Positions 1-9,687 of a DNA stretch of 38,050 bases are shown in pieces. Under the pieces are notes generated by a model, which saw only the letters and a program-made list of their open reading frames with translations, had not been told where the DNA came from and made no database searches. Source of the DNA: Candidatus Nomurabacteria bacterium GW2011_GWA1_36_15 (GTDB taxonomy: Bacteria > Patescibacteriota > Minisyncoccia > Phycocordibacterales > UBA9973); the NCBI GenBank assembly GCA_000991415.1, contig LBRM01000012.1, positions 1 through 38,050 on the forward strand. The letters run 5' to 3'. A program made the position numbers and the translations under genes. Position 1 is the first letter of the stretch; each line of letters begins with the position of its first letter.

Positions 1-1779
1 TTTGTCATAGCAACTGCCATCGAGAAGAGTGCCACATCGTCCACCGGTATCAATGCCTGTCTCGGTACCATTCTGAATTCCGTCGTAACAAGTACCGACG
101 CCACTATCGCTACCATCAACACAGCCATTTGTTATAAAACTATAAACCTTTGGGTATATGCAAAATGATGCCGATGAGACAGGATTTGTTTTGAAACTCA
201 AAATAGATCCGTAAAATGTTTCACCTGAGTTAGTTGTGGCCACGGCTCTGAACTGGTATTTTGTGACTGGAGTCAATCCCGTCAAATCAAAATTAATATT
301 TCCGAAAAGACTTTTAGAAGTACCAATGTTATGGATATTTTGACCGGCATTTTTCCACTTCCACACTGAAGATACCTCTTCGCTTAGTATTTCTTTATAT
401 TGGAAATAAGTTGTGACTGTTTCAATAGAACTGTAGGAACCGTTTAATCTGGCAGAATCCGATCTTATGCCCGTTGCATAATTGGTCCTTACTATAGTTT
501 TAGGAATAGGACTTGTCGTAAAACTTAAAGTAGTTCCATAAATTGTTTTTCTCTCTGCACCCGAACTGGTTGTGGCTACAGCTCTAAACTGGTATTTTGT
601 GACCGGAGCTAACCCTGTCAGAGTGAAATTAATATTTCCGGAAACATTAGCTTCGTAAATGCCATTCGGGTTTCTTTGTTTGTTGTGTACTTCTATACTA
701 GACTCCAGTTTTTCCCAAGCTAAAGGCGCCTCTCCGCTTGCGGTAGCCTTTTTATATTCAAAATAAGTGGTGACGTTTTCAATAGAATTATAGGACCCAT
801 TTAATTTAGCGGAATCTGAACCTACTGACGTTGCTCCGCTGGTTCTTATAGTAGTTTTATAAGAACTAGTACGAAAATCCATAACTATATTACTTCCGCC
901 ATAGGCTATATTTTCCTTATTTGAAATTATGGCGCAATAATAATATTTTGTATCCGGAGTTAGATTAGTTATATTTTGAGAAAAAGGTTTTGAGCTTACA
1001 TTTTTACCTAATGCGGGTATATACTCAATTCTTGTTGTACCTATGTCGCTTAATTTTATATCTTTAGTTGAAACCATATTTGTGCCATAAATATCATTAC
1101 AATAAATCGGCGAGATATCTTTTTTTGAATATCTAAAATAGGCAGTCATTGGAAGTGTTGGATTTGCCATTAAATCTCCTCCCGCACCAAGCAATTTGGC
1201 TGTAGTATAGGTAATATCCTCTGCCTCGAGAGTAGTAACATACAGATTAGAATAAGTATTAGTGCCGTTTGGAATAGTGCTAAGATCAACGCTGACTGTC
1301 ACAGATTTAGCATTGCTTGCGCCGGGCCTAGAACAGGTGATTCCGTAGGTTTTTTCTGAGGTTAAATTACCAGTTGAATCAATTCCAGAGATTGGCTTAG
1401 ATCCTGACCAATCATCGGTTGCAAAACAAGAAGTTGCATTAGTTGATGACCAGATTATGGCACTAGCAGTGTTGTATGGAATTGGGTTTGGATTGGCAGA
1501 GATAGTAATGACTGGCGCTTCTGGAGAATCGCAATATGATCCAATACTAGTGGTTCCTCCACAAGCATCATAAGAAGGATATTGAGTTTCTGAACCAAAA
1601 GAACATCCACCTCCATCATCAAAAGCGGAACCACAATAATTATATCCATAACAACTACAATCACCCGCAAAAACATTATTTGTAGACAATATTCCAATTC
1701 CAACTATAAAAACTAATATTGTTAAAATTGTTAGTATATATTTTCTTATTTTCTTATTTTTTAATGTATTTTTTTGCAT
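1..1779 (-). CDS. Secreted surface protein with Ig-like and tandem fibronectin type III-like modules (partial, runs off window start)
   Basis: Read by eye: reverse strand from ATG at 1779, MQKNTLKNKKIRKYILTILTILVFIVGIGILSTNNVFA signal peptide, then open to position 1. Two repeats of ...SAKLNGSYNSIENVTTYFEYK...TGLAPVTKYQFRAVATT. Absent from ORF track because it has no stop in the window. Confidence 0.85.
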   Translation of the reverse strand, partial: MQKNTLKNKKIRKYILTILTILVFIVGIGILSTNNVFAGDCSCYGYNYCGSAFDDGGGCSFGSETQYPSYDACGGTTSIGSYCDSPEAPVITISANPNPIPYNTASAIIWSSTNATSCFATDDWSGSKPISGIDSTGNLTSEKTYGITCSRPGASNAKSVTVSVDLSTIPNGTNTYSNLYVTTLEAEDITYTTAKLLGAGGDLMANPTLPMTAYFRYSKKDISPIYCNDIYGTNMVSTKDIKLSDIGTTRIEYIPALGKNVSSKPFSQNITNLTPDTKYYYCAIISNKENIAYGGSNIVMDFRTSSYKTTIRTSGATSVGSDSAKLNGSYNSIENVTTYFEYKKATASGEAPLAWEKLESSIEVHNKQRNPNGIYEANVSGNINFTLTGLAPVTKYQFRAVATTSSGAERKTIYGTTLSFTTSPIPKTIVRTNYATGIRSDSARLNGSYSSIETVTTYFQYKEILSEEVSSVWKWKNAGQNIHNIGTSKSLFGNINFDLTGLTPVTKYQFRAVATTNSGETFYGSILSFKTNPVSSASFCIYPKVYSFITNGCVDGSDSGVGTCYDGIQNGTETGIDTGGRCGTLLDGSCYDK

Positions 1780-1786
1780 TTCATTT

Positions 1787-4738
1787 TTAATAAACTCCGA
1801 TTATGGATTCAAATGGTCCATTCATTACATAGCCTCCTTTTAGATTCGTTATTGATTGTGCTTTACTCCACTCTGTTGTTTGTGAAGTTTTACCAAGTGA
1901 CATCGGGTTACCATGCATAGGCAGAAGGTCTCCTATTTCAAGCTCACATTGATATGAAACTTTATTTATATTACTCCAATCAAATTCTTTATCTCCATTT
2001 GTTGCGCAAAGATGATTCCCATATTCGTTATTGCTATTTAATTGGAATATAAAGTAACTTAAGAAACCAGGACCTATAGAACCATCGAGATATTCAGGAC
2101 CATTTTGACCGATGAAAATACCAGGGGGATTATCTGTGAAATCAGATTTCATTTTATTTACATTCGAACCCATCATATTCAAAGGATCCGGCAAGTTCTC
2201 ATCTAACCCGAAGTTGTTATAATCATAGAGAATTGGAAATGGATAAGTCATTCTCTTGGTGTTATGAATTCGCTCAGCAAGTGGCTGTTTTCTTAATTCC
2301 AGATCTTTTTCACAACCGTAAGGTCCTTTTAAGAGATTTTTGTATATATAATCCTTTTTATCAGTAATCTGTTTTAATAAGTTGTCAGCTTTAGCGATAT
2401 CATTTCCATTAACCATACTAGAAGATAGTCTGCCAAATGCGTTTATTTGATCTTTTAATTTATTTTCATATTCTTCTATTAATTCTTCCTCTGTTTTTTC
2501 AGAGTTAGGTATGAATTGACCATATGTATCTTTATATTCTTCATTTAATGCATCAACCTCATCTTTTATATCTCCTAGCAGATTTACGGTAGTTTTTAAT
2601 AAAGATATTTTTTCTTCGTTGTTCTTTGCCATTTGATTATATCCTGTTATTTGATAGTAACTTGTAGTTGCTTCTCTGGTTACATCCGGCAGAAACTTCG
2701 GATTAAATACTTTGTGAATAAGATAAATATATCTATCTAATATGGTATTTAAAACATGAACAGACGCATATTTGCTTTCTATATTAGCTGCTTGTTTGTT
2801 CGTTCCAGACCCTTCTCCTGGTGGATTTTCAGGATTGATAGCTATGCCTGTTAAAGCTCCAAGTTGAGAGGCATAATAGAGTCTAGCTTTATAAAAACCA
2901 TCATCATCACCACCGAAAAGACTAATAATCCAACCGACCACAAGTCCTATAGCTGCACCAATTATCGTGCCAACAACAGGGGCGACTGACCCAAGCGATG
3001 CGCCGAATGCAGTAGTAGAAGCAGTAATTGATAAACCAACTGCTGTGCCAGCTAATGTGGAGAGTCCTTTAACAGAGCCAACAATTTCGTTTTCATCTCT
3101 ATCGGCAAGACTTGCTGGTGATTCAGGGACAATTACATCCGCTACTGCTGCTAAAGTTCTTCTAGAATCTTCTTCAAAACCTGGATGCGGTCCCGGGATA
3201 CAATAATCTAGCTGATAAATAACTGGTATAAGTCCATCAGCGTTGGATATTTTTTTAACAGGGTCATAATCGAGTTTGTAATCTTGGCCATCGGTCGTAG
3301 ACATTAATTTTTCATTTTGTAATTTAAGTTTGTCAGCATATGTCCTCTGTTCATCTATCAAAGCTTGGGTAAGGTCCGTGCGGATATTGAAATTCGGATT
3401 GGCGGCAAGCCAAGAACTTGAAAGTTGAGACGGCATAAAATCTTTTTCCGTTTGGGTTCTGAATGTGTTATTCATTCTACTTGAATCATAAACCAAAGAC
3501 CCGTCAGCTCCCTCGTTCCCAAGATTAGCAAAACCTTTTTCCATTATATTGGAAGAGAATTGACTCAAGAGAGCATCTAAAATAGCAGCTACTGCATCAT
3601 TTAAGTCTTCAACGTTTAGGTAAGCATTATTTTGATAACCCATTACATTTGTAGCTGCTTCTGATACTAATTTTCCAGGGGTAACATATTCCCAATTTCC
3701 TCCTGCTACTTTACATGGATCTTCCCTTTGTGCCGTTGCATCTTCTCTTCTTTGTTGTTGGGTTATACCAGTATCACTACCAGAAGAATCAACACAACGC
3801 ATATCACCCAAAAAACCATCTGCTTGAGACAAAGCTTCATGCACTTGTTCAGCAGTTGATTGACTTGTTCCCGCCAGTCTTCTTTGTATTTCATTATCAG
3901 CCATTAATTTAAAACCGAGAGGATTGTTAGCTGGCACTTGAGTCATAGCTGTCCAAGCATTCCATCCACCTTGGCTGAAGTCTTGTTGAAAAGTTTCAGC
4001 AGTAAATTCTGGATTAGTATTTTGAATAAGTTCATTCAAGGAATATCGCGCATTGTCTTGGAATTTATTATTGAAAGCCAGGGCCGTATTTTGCATCCAA
4101 GCCCTACCGAATGGAAATAATTCCGGATTATTTATTTCCAAACCGAATTGCAGTATTTCGTTCTTGGCTATGTCGTTAAAAAACTTCCCCGGATCTTGAA
4201 TAAAAGCAGGATTGCCGTCAAAACCGCTGTTAATCCAAGCAACCGTGCTGACTGTTAATTTTTGTAAAAGCATTTTAATAATCAATCGTCCGATGCTTTG
4301 GATGCAAGTAGAATTTGCGTTAAGAGATTCAGTACTCTGTTTTATTGCTTCTGATTGTTTTTTTAATGCATCAAGTTTTTTATTTGCTTCTGTATCAAAA
4401 ACATTAATATTATCAAATTGACTTGCTGCTGAACTGGCTACACTCTCTAATGAACTTGCTGCTGAACTGGCTGTGTCGTCTAAGTCACTCATATCTAATA
4501 GTGGACCTTCATCACTACTAAACAAACTTTCTATTCCACTAAATAAACTTTTTATTCCACTATTTATCACTTCTTTACATTGCGGCAAACTAGCAATAGC
4601 TGGAGCTAGTCCGCTGGTGTATCCTGATATGCCTATCTGAGCTTCTGCTTTTTTAGGTATAAAACTCAAAGGCATTAATATTGTGCTGACAATTAATATG
4701 AATGAAATTATTGAATTATAAAAATATTTTTTCTGCAT
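1787..4738 (-). CDS. Large secreted hypothetical protein with a Gly/Ala-rich hydrophobic (glycine-zipper-like) segment
   Basis: 983 aa ORF; signal peptide MQKKYFYNSIISFILIVSTILMPLSFIPKKAEA; hydrophobic stretch VGLSITASTTAFGASLGSVAPVVGTIIGAAIGLVVGWIISLF. Confidence 0.8.
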   Translation of the reverse strand: MQKKYFYNSIISFILIVSTILMPLSFIPKKAEAQIGISGYTSGLAPAIASLPQCKEVINSGIKSLFSGIESLFSSDEGPLLDMSDLDDTASSAASSLESVASSAASQFDNINVFDTEANKKLDALKKQSEAIKQSTESLNANSTCIQSIGRLIIKMLLQKLTVSTVAWINSGFDGNPAFIQDPGKFFNDIAKNEILQFGLEINNPELFPFGRAWMQNTALAFNNKFQDNARYSLNELIQNTNPEFTAETFQQDFSQGGWNAWTAMTQVPANNPLGFKLMADNEIQRRLAGTSQSTAEQVHEALSQADGFLGDMRCVDSSGSDTGITQQQRREDATAQREDPCKVAGGNWEYVTPGKLVSEAATNVMGYQNNAYLNVEDLNDAVAAILDALLSQFSSNIMEKGFANLGNEGADGSLVYDSSRMNNTFRTQTEKDFMPSQLSSSWLAANPNFNIRTDLTQALIDEQRTYADKLKLQNEKLMSTTDGQDYKLDYDPVKKISNADGLIPVIYQLDYCIPGPHPGFEEDSRRTLAAVADVIVPESPASLADRDENEIVGSVKGLSTLAGTAVGLSITASTTAFGASLGSVAPVVGTIIGAAIGLVVGWIISLFGGDDDGFYKARLYYASQLGALTGIAINPENPPGEGSGTNKQAANIESKYASVHVLNTILDRYIYLIHKVFNPKFLPDVTREATTSYYQITGYNQMAKNNEEKISLLKTTVNLLGDIKDEVDALNEEYKDTYGQFIPNSEKTEEELIEEYENKLKDQINAFGRLSSSMVNGNDIAKADNLLKQITDKKDYIYKNLLKGPYGCEKDLELRKQPLAERIHNTKRMTYPFPILYDYNNFGLDENLPDPLNMMGSNVNKMKSDFTDNPPGIFIGQNGPEYLDGSIGPGFLSYFIFQLNSNNEYGNHLCATNGDKEFDWSNINKVSYQCELEIGDLLPMHGNPMSLGKTSQTTEWSKAQSITNLKGGYVMNGPFESIIGVY

Positions 4739-4789
4739 TTTGACTTTACAAACTTTATAACTTTATGAACTTTCTACTGTTGTATTGTA

Positions 4790-5734
4790 TCATTGTTTTA
4801 ACAAAGCTGTCTCTAAATTTGCCACTGCTTTAACCAAATCGTCGCTATATTTTTGATATTGAGAAAGCCCCGAGAGTCCAACAATAGGGTCGTCTATAAT
4901 TTTTCCCATACTAGATACGCTTATACCGGTATTATTGGAAGTATTGGCTATTTGTAAATGATATTGCACAAAACTTGAAGGAACGCTCATTTCCATTATT
5001 TTTTTGGCAAAATCCTGATAGGCATTAGCTATGGTTGATAATTTACTGTCTTGGTCAATATTGCCAGCTGTTCCATTTGCCGAATTTGAAGCGAGTTCCT
5101 TGCTGATTATATCCAGTTCATCTCCCAACCCGACCGATTGGTAACTTTTGAATAAATTTTGCATATCTTGGTAATATTTCTGTTTGGTGGCAAAGTTATC
5201 AAGAGCGCTTGTCTTTATATCTGTCTCTTTATAATAGTCAATCAAGGCTGGGTTCACTATTTTTTGTCCTAAGGCGTTGGAGAAGCTGTTGATAGTGTTA
5301 TTGTCCACTTGACCGGAAGATTTCATGGCGGAATAACTGCTGAAAAATTCTCTGGCGAATTTTTCGGTTTCTGTCAGTTTTGTTTCGTTTATACTCTGCT
5401 CTATTTTTAATTCTTTCTTCTTATTTTCTATGTAAGTGGCATCAGGCATATCATTAAAAGTTATTTTTTTGTTTTTATCAGTACCCCACAGAGCTTCTTC
5501 CCAATCGGCTATACCATCACCATCAGAATCATTTTGGATTAAACTTATGATAGTTTGATTTTCTATTTTAAGAGCGGAGTTTTCTTCTTTATCTCCCGTA
5601 ATGAAATTTTCTCCCGAGGATGACATAAAAAAAATCACGAAAATAACTACTGCTAAAACAATAACGGCACTCAATATTAGTATAAATTTTTTACTTGGTA
5701 AGTATTTTAAATATTTTTCTTTATTAAAATTCAT
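4790..5734 (-). CDS. Membrane-anchored hypothetical protein with a Ca-binding (thrombospondin type 3/dockerin-like) motif
   Basis: 314 aa; N-terminal TM helix; DSDGDGIADWEE motif. Confidence 0.75.
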   Translation of the reverse strand: MNFNKEKYLKYLPSKKFILILSAVIVLAVVIFVIFFMSSSGENFITGDKEENSALKIENQTIISLIQNDSDGDGIADWEEALWGTDKNKKITFNDMPDATYIENKKKELKIEQSINETKLTETEKFAREFFSSYSAMKSSGQVDNNTINSFSNALGQKIVNPALIDYYKETDIKTSALDNFATKQKYYQDMQNLFKSYQSVGLGDELDIISKELASNSANGTAGNIDQDSKLSTIANAYQDFAKKIMEMSVPSSFVQYHLQIANTSNNTGISVSSMGKIIDDPIVGLSGLSQYQKYSDDLVKAVANLETALLKQ

Positions 5735-5794
5735 TATTCTTTTTATATTCGTATTTACTTTATGAACTTTATAACTTTTTACTTTATGATTTGT

Positions 5795-6259
5795 TTACCT
5801 TCTTGATGTTCCAAAAAGATTTATCGTATCTAAACTGACGGTTGTGGTAATTGGAGGATCTGACGGAAGAGTGCAAGTTATCATTGTTTGCCCGCTATAT
5901 CTACCCAATATCAATTGTCTAATCGCTGGGGTGGTTCTGGTTCTTGGTGTTATGTAAGATGGTATGAAATAACTAGTCGGAGTGCCTGGAGGTGAACCGA
6001 TAGGAACGATAGAGATTGAAGTACCAAACAAGGGACAAATATAGCCGGCTGCTTCCATTTCTGCTATTTCTAAAGCTGGCATACTTATTATTCTTCCACC
6101 AAAAACTCCTCCAAAAAATGAATACGCAAAAACTATTCTAGCACCAACAAATACCAGAAAAATAATTAGCAAAATGAAAATAATGCTTTTTCTTGTCCCG
6201 TTAGAAATATTCTTATTTCTATTTATTATTTTATCCATACCACAATAGCCCATTAGCAT
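5795..6259 (-). CDS. Hypothetical membrane/exported protein (start may be internal Met at about 6238)
   Basis: 154 aa, one TM segment IIFILLIIFLVFVGARIVFAYSFF. Confidence 0.6.
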   Translation of the reverse strand: MLMGYCGMDKIINRNKNISNGTRKSIIFILLIIFLVFVGARIVFAYSFFGGVFGGRIISMPALEIAEMEAAGYICPLFGTSISIVPIGSPPGTPTSYFIPSYITPRTRTTPAIRQLILGRYSGQTMITCTLPSDPPITTTVSLDTINLFGTSRR

Positions 6260-6285
6260 AATTTCTAATGGGATTCACCTTTATA

Positions 6286-7056
6286 TTATAGCATCTTGGC
6301 AAGATCAATCCAATCTTTTAGTGTTAATTCCTCTGCTCTTTTATTCCCAAGTATGTCAAGGCCCGTCTTTGACATGCTTGATTTGAGGTTTGATGACAAT
6401 TTTTTTCTTTTGTGAGCAAAACCAGCACGGATTATTTCCCAAAATTTCTCTTCGTCTATATTATTTTCAATAAATATCTTTCTGGAGATGTTTTTTATGG
6501 CAATTACAGTTGAATCTACTTTTGGAGAAGGATAAAAATTTCCTCGGCTGACCTTGAATAAAATTTTAGGTTCGCCATAAGCTTTCACAGAAATAGAAAG
6601 CAGACTTTCCTTTCCATCTCGCGCCATTATTCTTTCCGCGACTTCTTTTTGGATCATTAAGGTCATGGATTTAGGTTTGTCCTTTTCGGAAAGAAATTTT
6701 TTTAATATAGCGCCAGTAATGTTATAAGGGATATTGGCAATTATTTTATAATTTCCAAAAAATTCGCAGTCCATTTTTTGGATATCAAATTTTAAAATAT
6801 CATCTTTTATTAAAATTAATTTTTTTTCTTCAATTTCCTTAGAAAATTTATTTTGCAAAAAATAAAAAAGTTCCCGGTCTTTTTCTACAGCAATCACATG
6901 ATTTGATTTTTCCAAAAGTTTTTCTGTTAGTATTCCCTTCCCTGGCCCAATTTCTAAAATAATATCGTCCTTAGAAACTTCTCCAGCCCCTACTATTCTA
7001 TTTAATACTGAAATAGATTTTAAAAAATTTTGTCCCAGGGATTTTTTTGGTTTCAT
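6286..7056 (-). CDS. rsmA: 16S rRNA (adenine(1518)-N(6)/adenine(1519)-N(6))-dimethyltransferase
   Basis: KKSLGQNFL, ILEIGPGKGILTEKLL, NIPYNITGAIL motifs. Confidence 0.95.
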   Translation of the reverse strand: MKPKKSLGQNFLKSISVLNRIVGAGEVSKDDIILEIGPGKGILTEKLLEKSNHVIAVEKDRELFYFLQNKFSKEIEEKKLILIKDDILKFDIQKMDCEFFGNYKIIANIPYNITGAILKKFLSEKDKPKSMTLMIQKEVAERIMARDGKESLLSISVKAYGEPKILFKVSRGNFYPSPKVDSTVIAIKNISRKIFIENNIDEEKFWEIIRAGFAHKRKKLSSNLKSSMSKTGLDILGNKRAEELTLKDWIDLAKML

Positions 7057-7091
7057 ATTTTAAAGGAGTGAAACGACTATTAAAATTTGAA

Positions 7092-7146
7092 CTCTGTTAA
7101 ATAATTTTTGCAAAGCAAAAATTGTCCGAAGGACATTTAACAGGGT
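7092..7146. repeat. Dispersed inverted repeat, family B copy 1
   Basis: CTCTGTTAAAT...ATTTAACAGGGT with internal TTTTTGCAAAGCAAAAA and GTCCGAAGGAC. Confidence 0.8.
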
Positions 7147-7183
7147 AAAGAAATTTATATTCATTTTATTCATTAAATTTCAT

Positions 7184-9313
7184 TTATATATAAATTGTTT
7201 TTATTTTATTATTTTCTCCCCGCCCGAACGACTGTCCAGTCGGGCAGGCTTCTTTTTCTAAAATATCACTCGGGATGTCCGAGATAAATTCGGATGGAGC
7301 ATTTATCTGACGCGAGCCAAAAATGGTGCGAAAATTCGCAAATGATAAAAACAATTTTTCTTTAGCGCGAGTAAGAGCAACATAAAAAAGTCTGCGTTCC
7401 TCTTCTCTGTCTTCGGCATTTTTTATTTCCTCATTTTTTTGGTGTGGAAAGAGCCCATCTTCTAGCCCGGTAATAAAGACGTGTCTGAACTCAAGCCCTT
7501 TTGAAGCATGAGCAGTCATTAATTTTATCCCGTTAGAGGTAGAGGGTCGCTGCGAGCCCTCGCGACCTCTAACGGGATTAGCTGTATTTATCATCAGACT
7601 ATCTTGGTCAGAAGCCAAAGATGCATCCTCCAAAAGTTTTTCTATCCCCTCTCCGTTTTTCAAATTATCATATTTTAGCGCAAGTGTTGCCAGTTCTTTT
7701 ATATTTTCTAATCTCTCCACCTCTTCTTCGGTTCCGGAAGAAAGTTCCATCTCAATTCCGGATTTTTTTACTGTGAATTTTACAATTTCAGACGCTTTTT
7801 CGTTTTTGATTTTATTTTTTATCTCTTCTAGTATTTTGTAAAAATTATCGATTTTGATTTTTGTTTTCGTTGGTAAATTTTCTGTGTCTTTTGCAAAAAT
7901 TTTAGCCAGCGTAGCCTTTCCTATTCCTCTTGCAGGAAAATTTATTGTTCTTTTTATATCAGAGAGACTTTCCGGATTAAGGGCTGCTCGAAGATAGGCA
8001 AGAGTGTCTTTAATTTCTTTTCTTTCAAAAAATTTAACTCCCAAAACTTGATATGGAATATTGTATCGAAGCATCGCTTCTTCCAACGCGCGCGATTGAA
8101 AATTTGCACGATACAAAATTGCAACCTCGGACAACAGTGGGGGTGCTACTTCTGCGGGGTCGCTGTCTCCGCGTGCTCGCGGAGCGCTGCCTCTCGGCCC
8201 GTCGGCCTGCGAGACACCCCGCAAAAGTACACCCTCACTGTTGTCCAGTATCTCTAAAATTTTTGTTGCTACGAAATTTGCTTCGTCGCTCTCGTCCAGC
8301 GCTTCATAAAAACCGATTTTTTCGCCGATTTTATTTTTGGTAAATAGATTTTTATCCGGTCTATATTTATTTTTCTTTATTATTTCATTTGCCGCCTCCA
8401 GTATGTTTTTAGTGGAGCGGTAATTTTCTTCCAGCAAAATTATTTTTACATCTTTGCCATAATCTTTTTCAAAACTTAAAATATTTTTTAAATTTGCCCC
8501 GCGCCAAGAATAAATATTTTGATCAGCGTCTCCAACCACGCAAATGTTTTTATTATTTTCCGAAAGCAAGCGGGACATTAGATATTGCACTTCATTGGTG
8601 TCCTGATATTCATCAACATGGATATAATCCCATTTTTTTTGGTAAATTTTTCTAATTTGCTCGTTTTCTTTTAATAGTTTAGTCGCCTTTAAAAGCAAGT
8701 CATCAAAATCCAAAGAATTTTCTTTTGCCTTTTTCCTTTCATATAAATTCCAAACTTGGGCTACTATTTTGCTTAGATAATCGCTTGCCCTTTCTTTGTA
8801 ATCTACCAGGTGTGTGAATTTTCCTTTTTCCCGACTAATTATGTTGCCTATTTTTTTGGGATCATATTGTTTTGGGTCTAACCCCATTTCTTTTGTTGCT
8901 TCTTTTATCAATGCCGTAGAATCTGATTCATCTAGAATAGTAAAATGTCTAGTTAGCCCTAAAATTTTTGCGTTTTCTTTTATGATATAAACCCCCAAAG
9001 AATGGAAAGTACTAACAAAAGGCATTTTTTCACTATCAAGATCGAACCTTGACAGTGATTTCTCGAGAACATTTTGCCCTTCGCTATTTAGTAAATGGTA
9101 GACCCTTTCCTTCATTTCTTTAGCTGCTTTGTTGGTAAAGGTAACAGCCAAGATTTTCTCTGGCGCTACCCCATTTTTTATTAGATTTAGTATCCTATGT
9201 GTTATGGTTTTAGTTTTTCCGGCACCTGCTCCAGCCACGATTAAAAGTGGTCCCTCCATATGGGTCGCTGCTTCTTTTTGTTTGCTATTGAGACCTGACA
9301 GATGATCTACCAC
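7184..9313 (-). CDS. UvrD/PcrA/Rep-family ATP-dependent DNA helicase (with in-frame palindromic insertions)
   Basis: AGAGAGKTKTITHRI, VTFTNKAAKEM, VDEYQDTN, VVGDADQNIYSWRGA, LMTAHASKGLEF, VALTRAKEKLFLS motifs. Confidence 0.95.
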   Translation of the reverse strand: MVDHLSGLNSKQKEAATHMEGPLLIVAGAGAGKTKTITHRILNLIKNGVAPEKILAVTFTNKAAKEMKERVYHLLNSEGQNVLEKSLSRFDLDSEKMPFVSTFHSLGVYIIKENAKILGLTRHFTILDESDSTALIKEATKEMGLDPKQYDPKKIGNIISREKGKFTHLVDYKERASDYLSKIVAQVWNLYERKKAKENSLDFDDLLLKATKLLKENEQIRKIYQKKWDYIHVDEYQDTNEVQYLMSRLLSENNKNICVVGDADQNIYSWRGANLKNILSFEKDYGKDVKIILLEENYRSTKNILEAANEIIKKNKYRPDKNLFTKNKIGEKIGFYEALDESDEANFVATKILEILDNSEGVLLRGVSQADGPRGSAPRARGDSDPAEVAPPLLSEVAILYRANFQSRALEEAMLRYNIPYQVLGVKFFERKEIKDTLAYLRAALNPESLSDIKRTINFPARGIGKATLAKIFAKDTENLPTKTKIKIDNFYKILEEIKNKIKNEKASEIVKFTVKKSGIEMELSSGTEEEVERLENIKELATLALKYDNLKNGEGIEKLLEDASLASDQDSLMINTANPVRGREGSQRPSTSNGIKLMTAHASKGLEFRHVFITGLEDGLFPHQKNEEIKNAEDREEERRLFYVALTRAKEKLFLSFANFRTIFGSRQINAPSEFISDIPSDILEKEACPTGQSFGRGENNKIKTIYI
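7527..7578. repeat. In-frame quasi-palindrome in the UvrD-like helicase gene (copy near motif LMTAHASKG)
   Basis: ATCCCGTTAGAGGT...ACCTCTAACGGGAT, 14-bp perfect arms, inner AGGG...CCCT. Confidence 0.9.
8129..8246. repeat. In-frame GC-rich quasi-palindrome in the UvrD-like helicase gene
   Basis: Arms GGACAACAGTGGGGGTGCTACTTCTGCGGGGT / ACCCCGCAAAAGTACACCCTCACTGTTGTCC (few mismatches; ACACCCC spelled on + strand) enclosing CTCCGCG-TGCT-CGCGGAG and GGCC-CGTC-GGCC hairpins. Confidence 0.9.
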
Positions 9314-9334
9314 TCATTAAATATAACACAAAAC

Positions 9335-9661
9335 TCAGTTTGTTTGTTCCAGTACTTCAGCTGATTCTTTTCTAAAATTTTCCGATTCCTCGACTACAAT
9401 TTGCAGGAAATTAGGAACTTTTTCAAAGAAAAAGTCTAGTAAGATATCAGCGTCCACATGGTTGTCCATCATTTTTTCGTATTCTGCTAAATCCTTTTCG
9501 TTTAGCGCTGGCAAAGATTTTATGAGGACAGATTGAAATATAATATTGCCGATGCGAGTAATAGCCTCTTCTCGTTTTTCTTCCGGAAGTTTTTCTATCT
9601 CAAACAATTCGATAATATTTTTACGGATCTCGTTTTTATTTGTTTGCTTGTTTGTGTTCAT
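9335..9661 (-). CDS. Small conserved-looking hypothetical protein (possibly DUF5663-like)
   Basis: 108 aa, LPEEKREEAITRIGNIIFQ...; family assignment from memory only. Confidence 0.55.
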   Translation of the reverse strand: MNTNKQTNKNEIRKNIIELFEIEKLPEEKREEAITRIGNIIFQSVLIKSLPALNEKDLAEYEKMMDNHVDADILLDFFFEKVPNFLQIVVEESENFRKESAEVLEQTN

Positions 9662-9687
9662 AATTTTTTTTAGTTAGTTAATAATAA

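Noticed and set aside
1455-1703. 82-aa minus-strand ORF in the track
   Set aside because: It is an alternative frame inside the longer open-ended surface-protein frame (1-1779), which has a signal peptide and repeat domains.
8048-8343. Plus-strand ORFs 8048..8257 and 8053..8343
   Set aside because: Antisense to the helicase gene and produced by the GC-rich palindrome, which is open in many frames.
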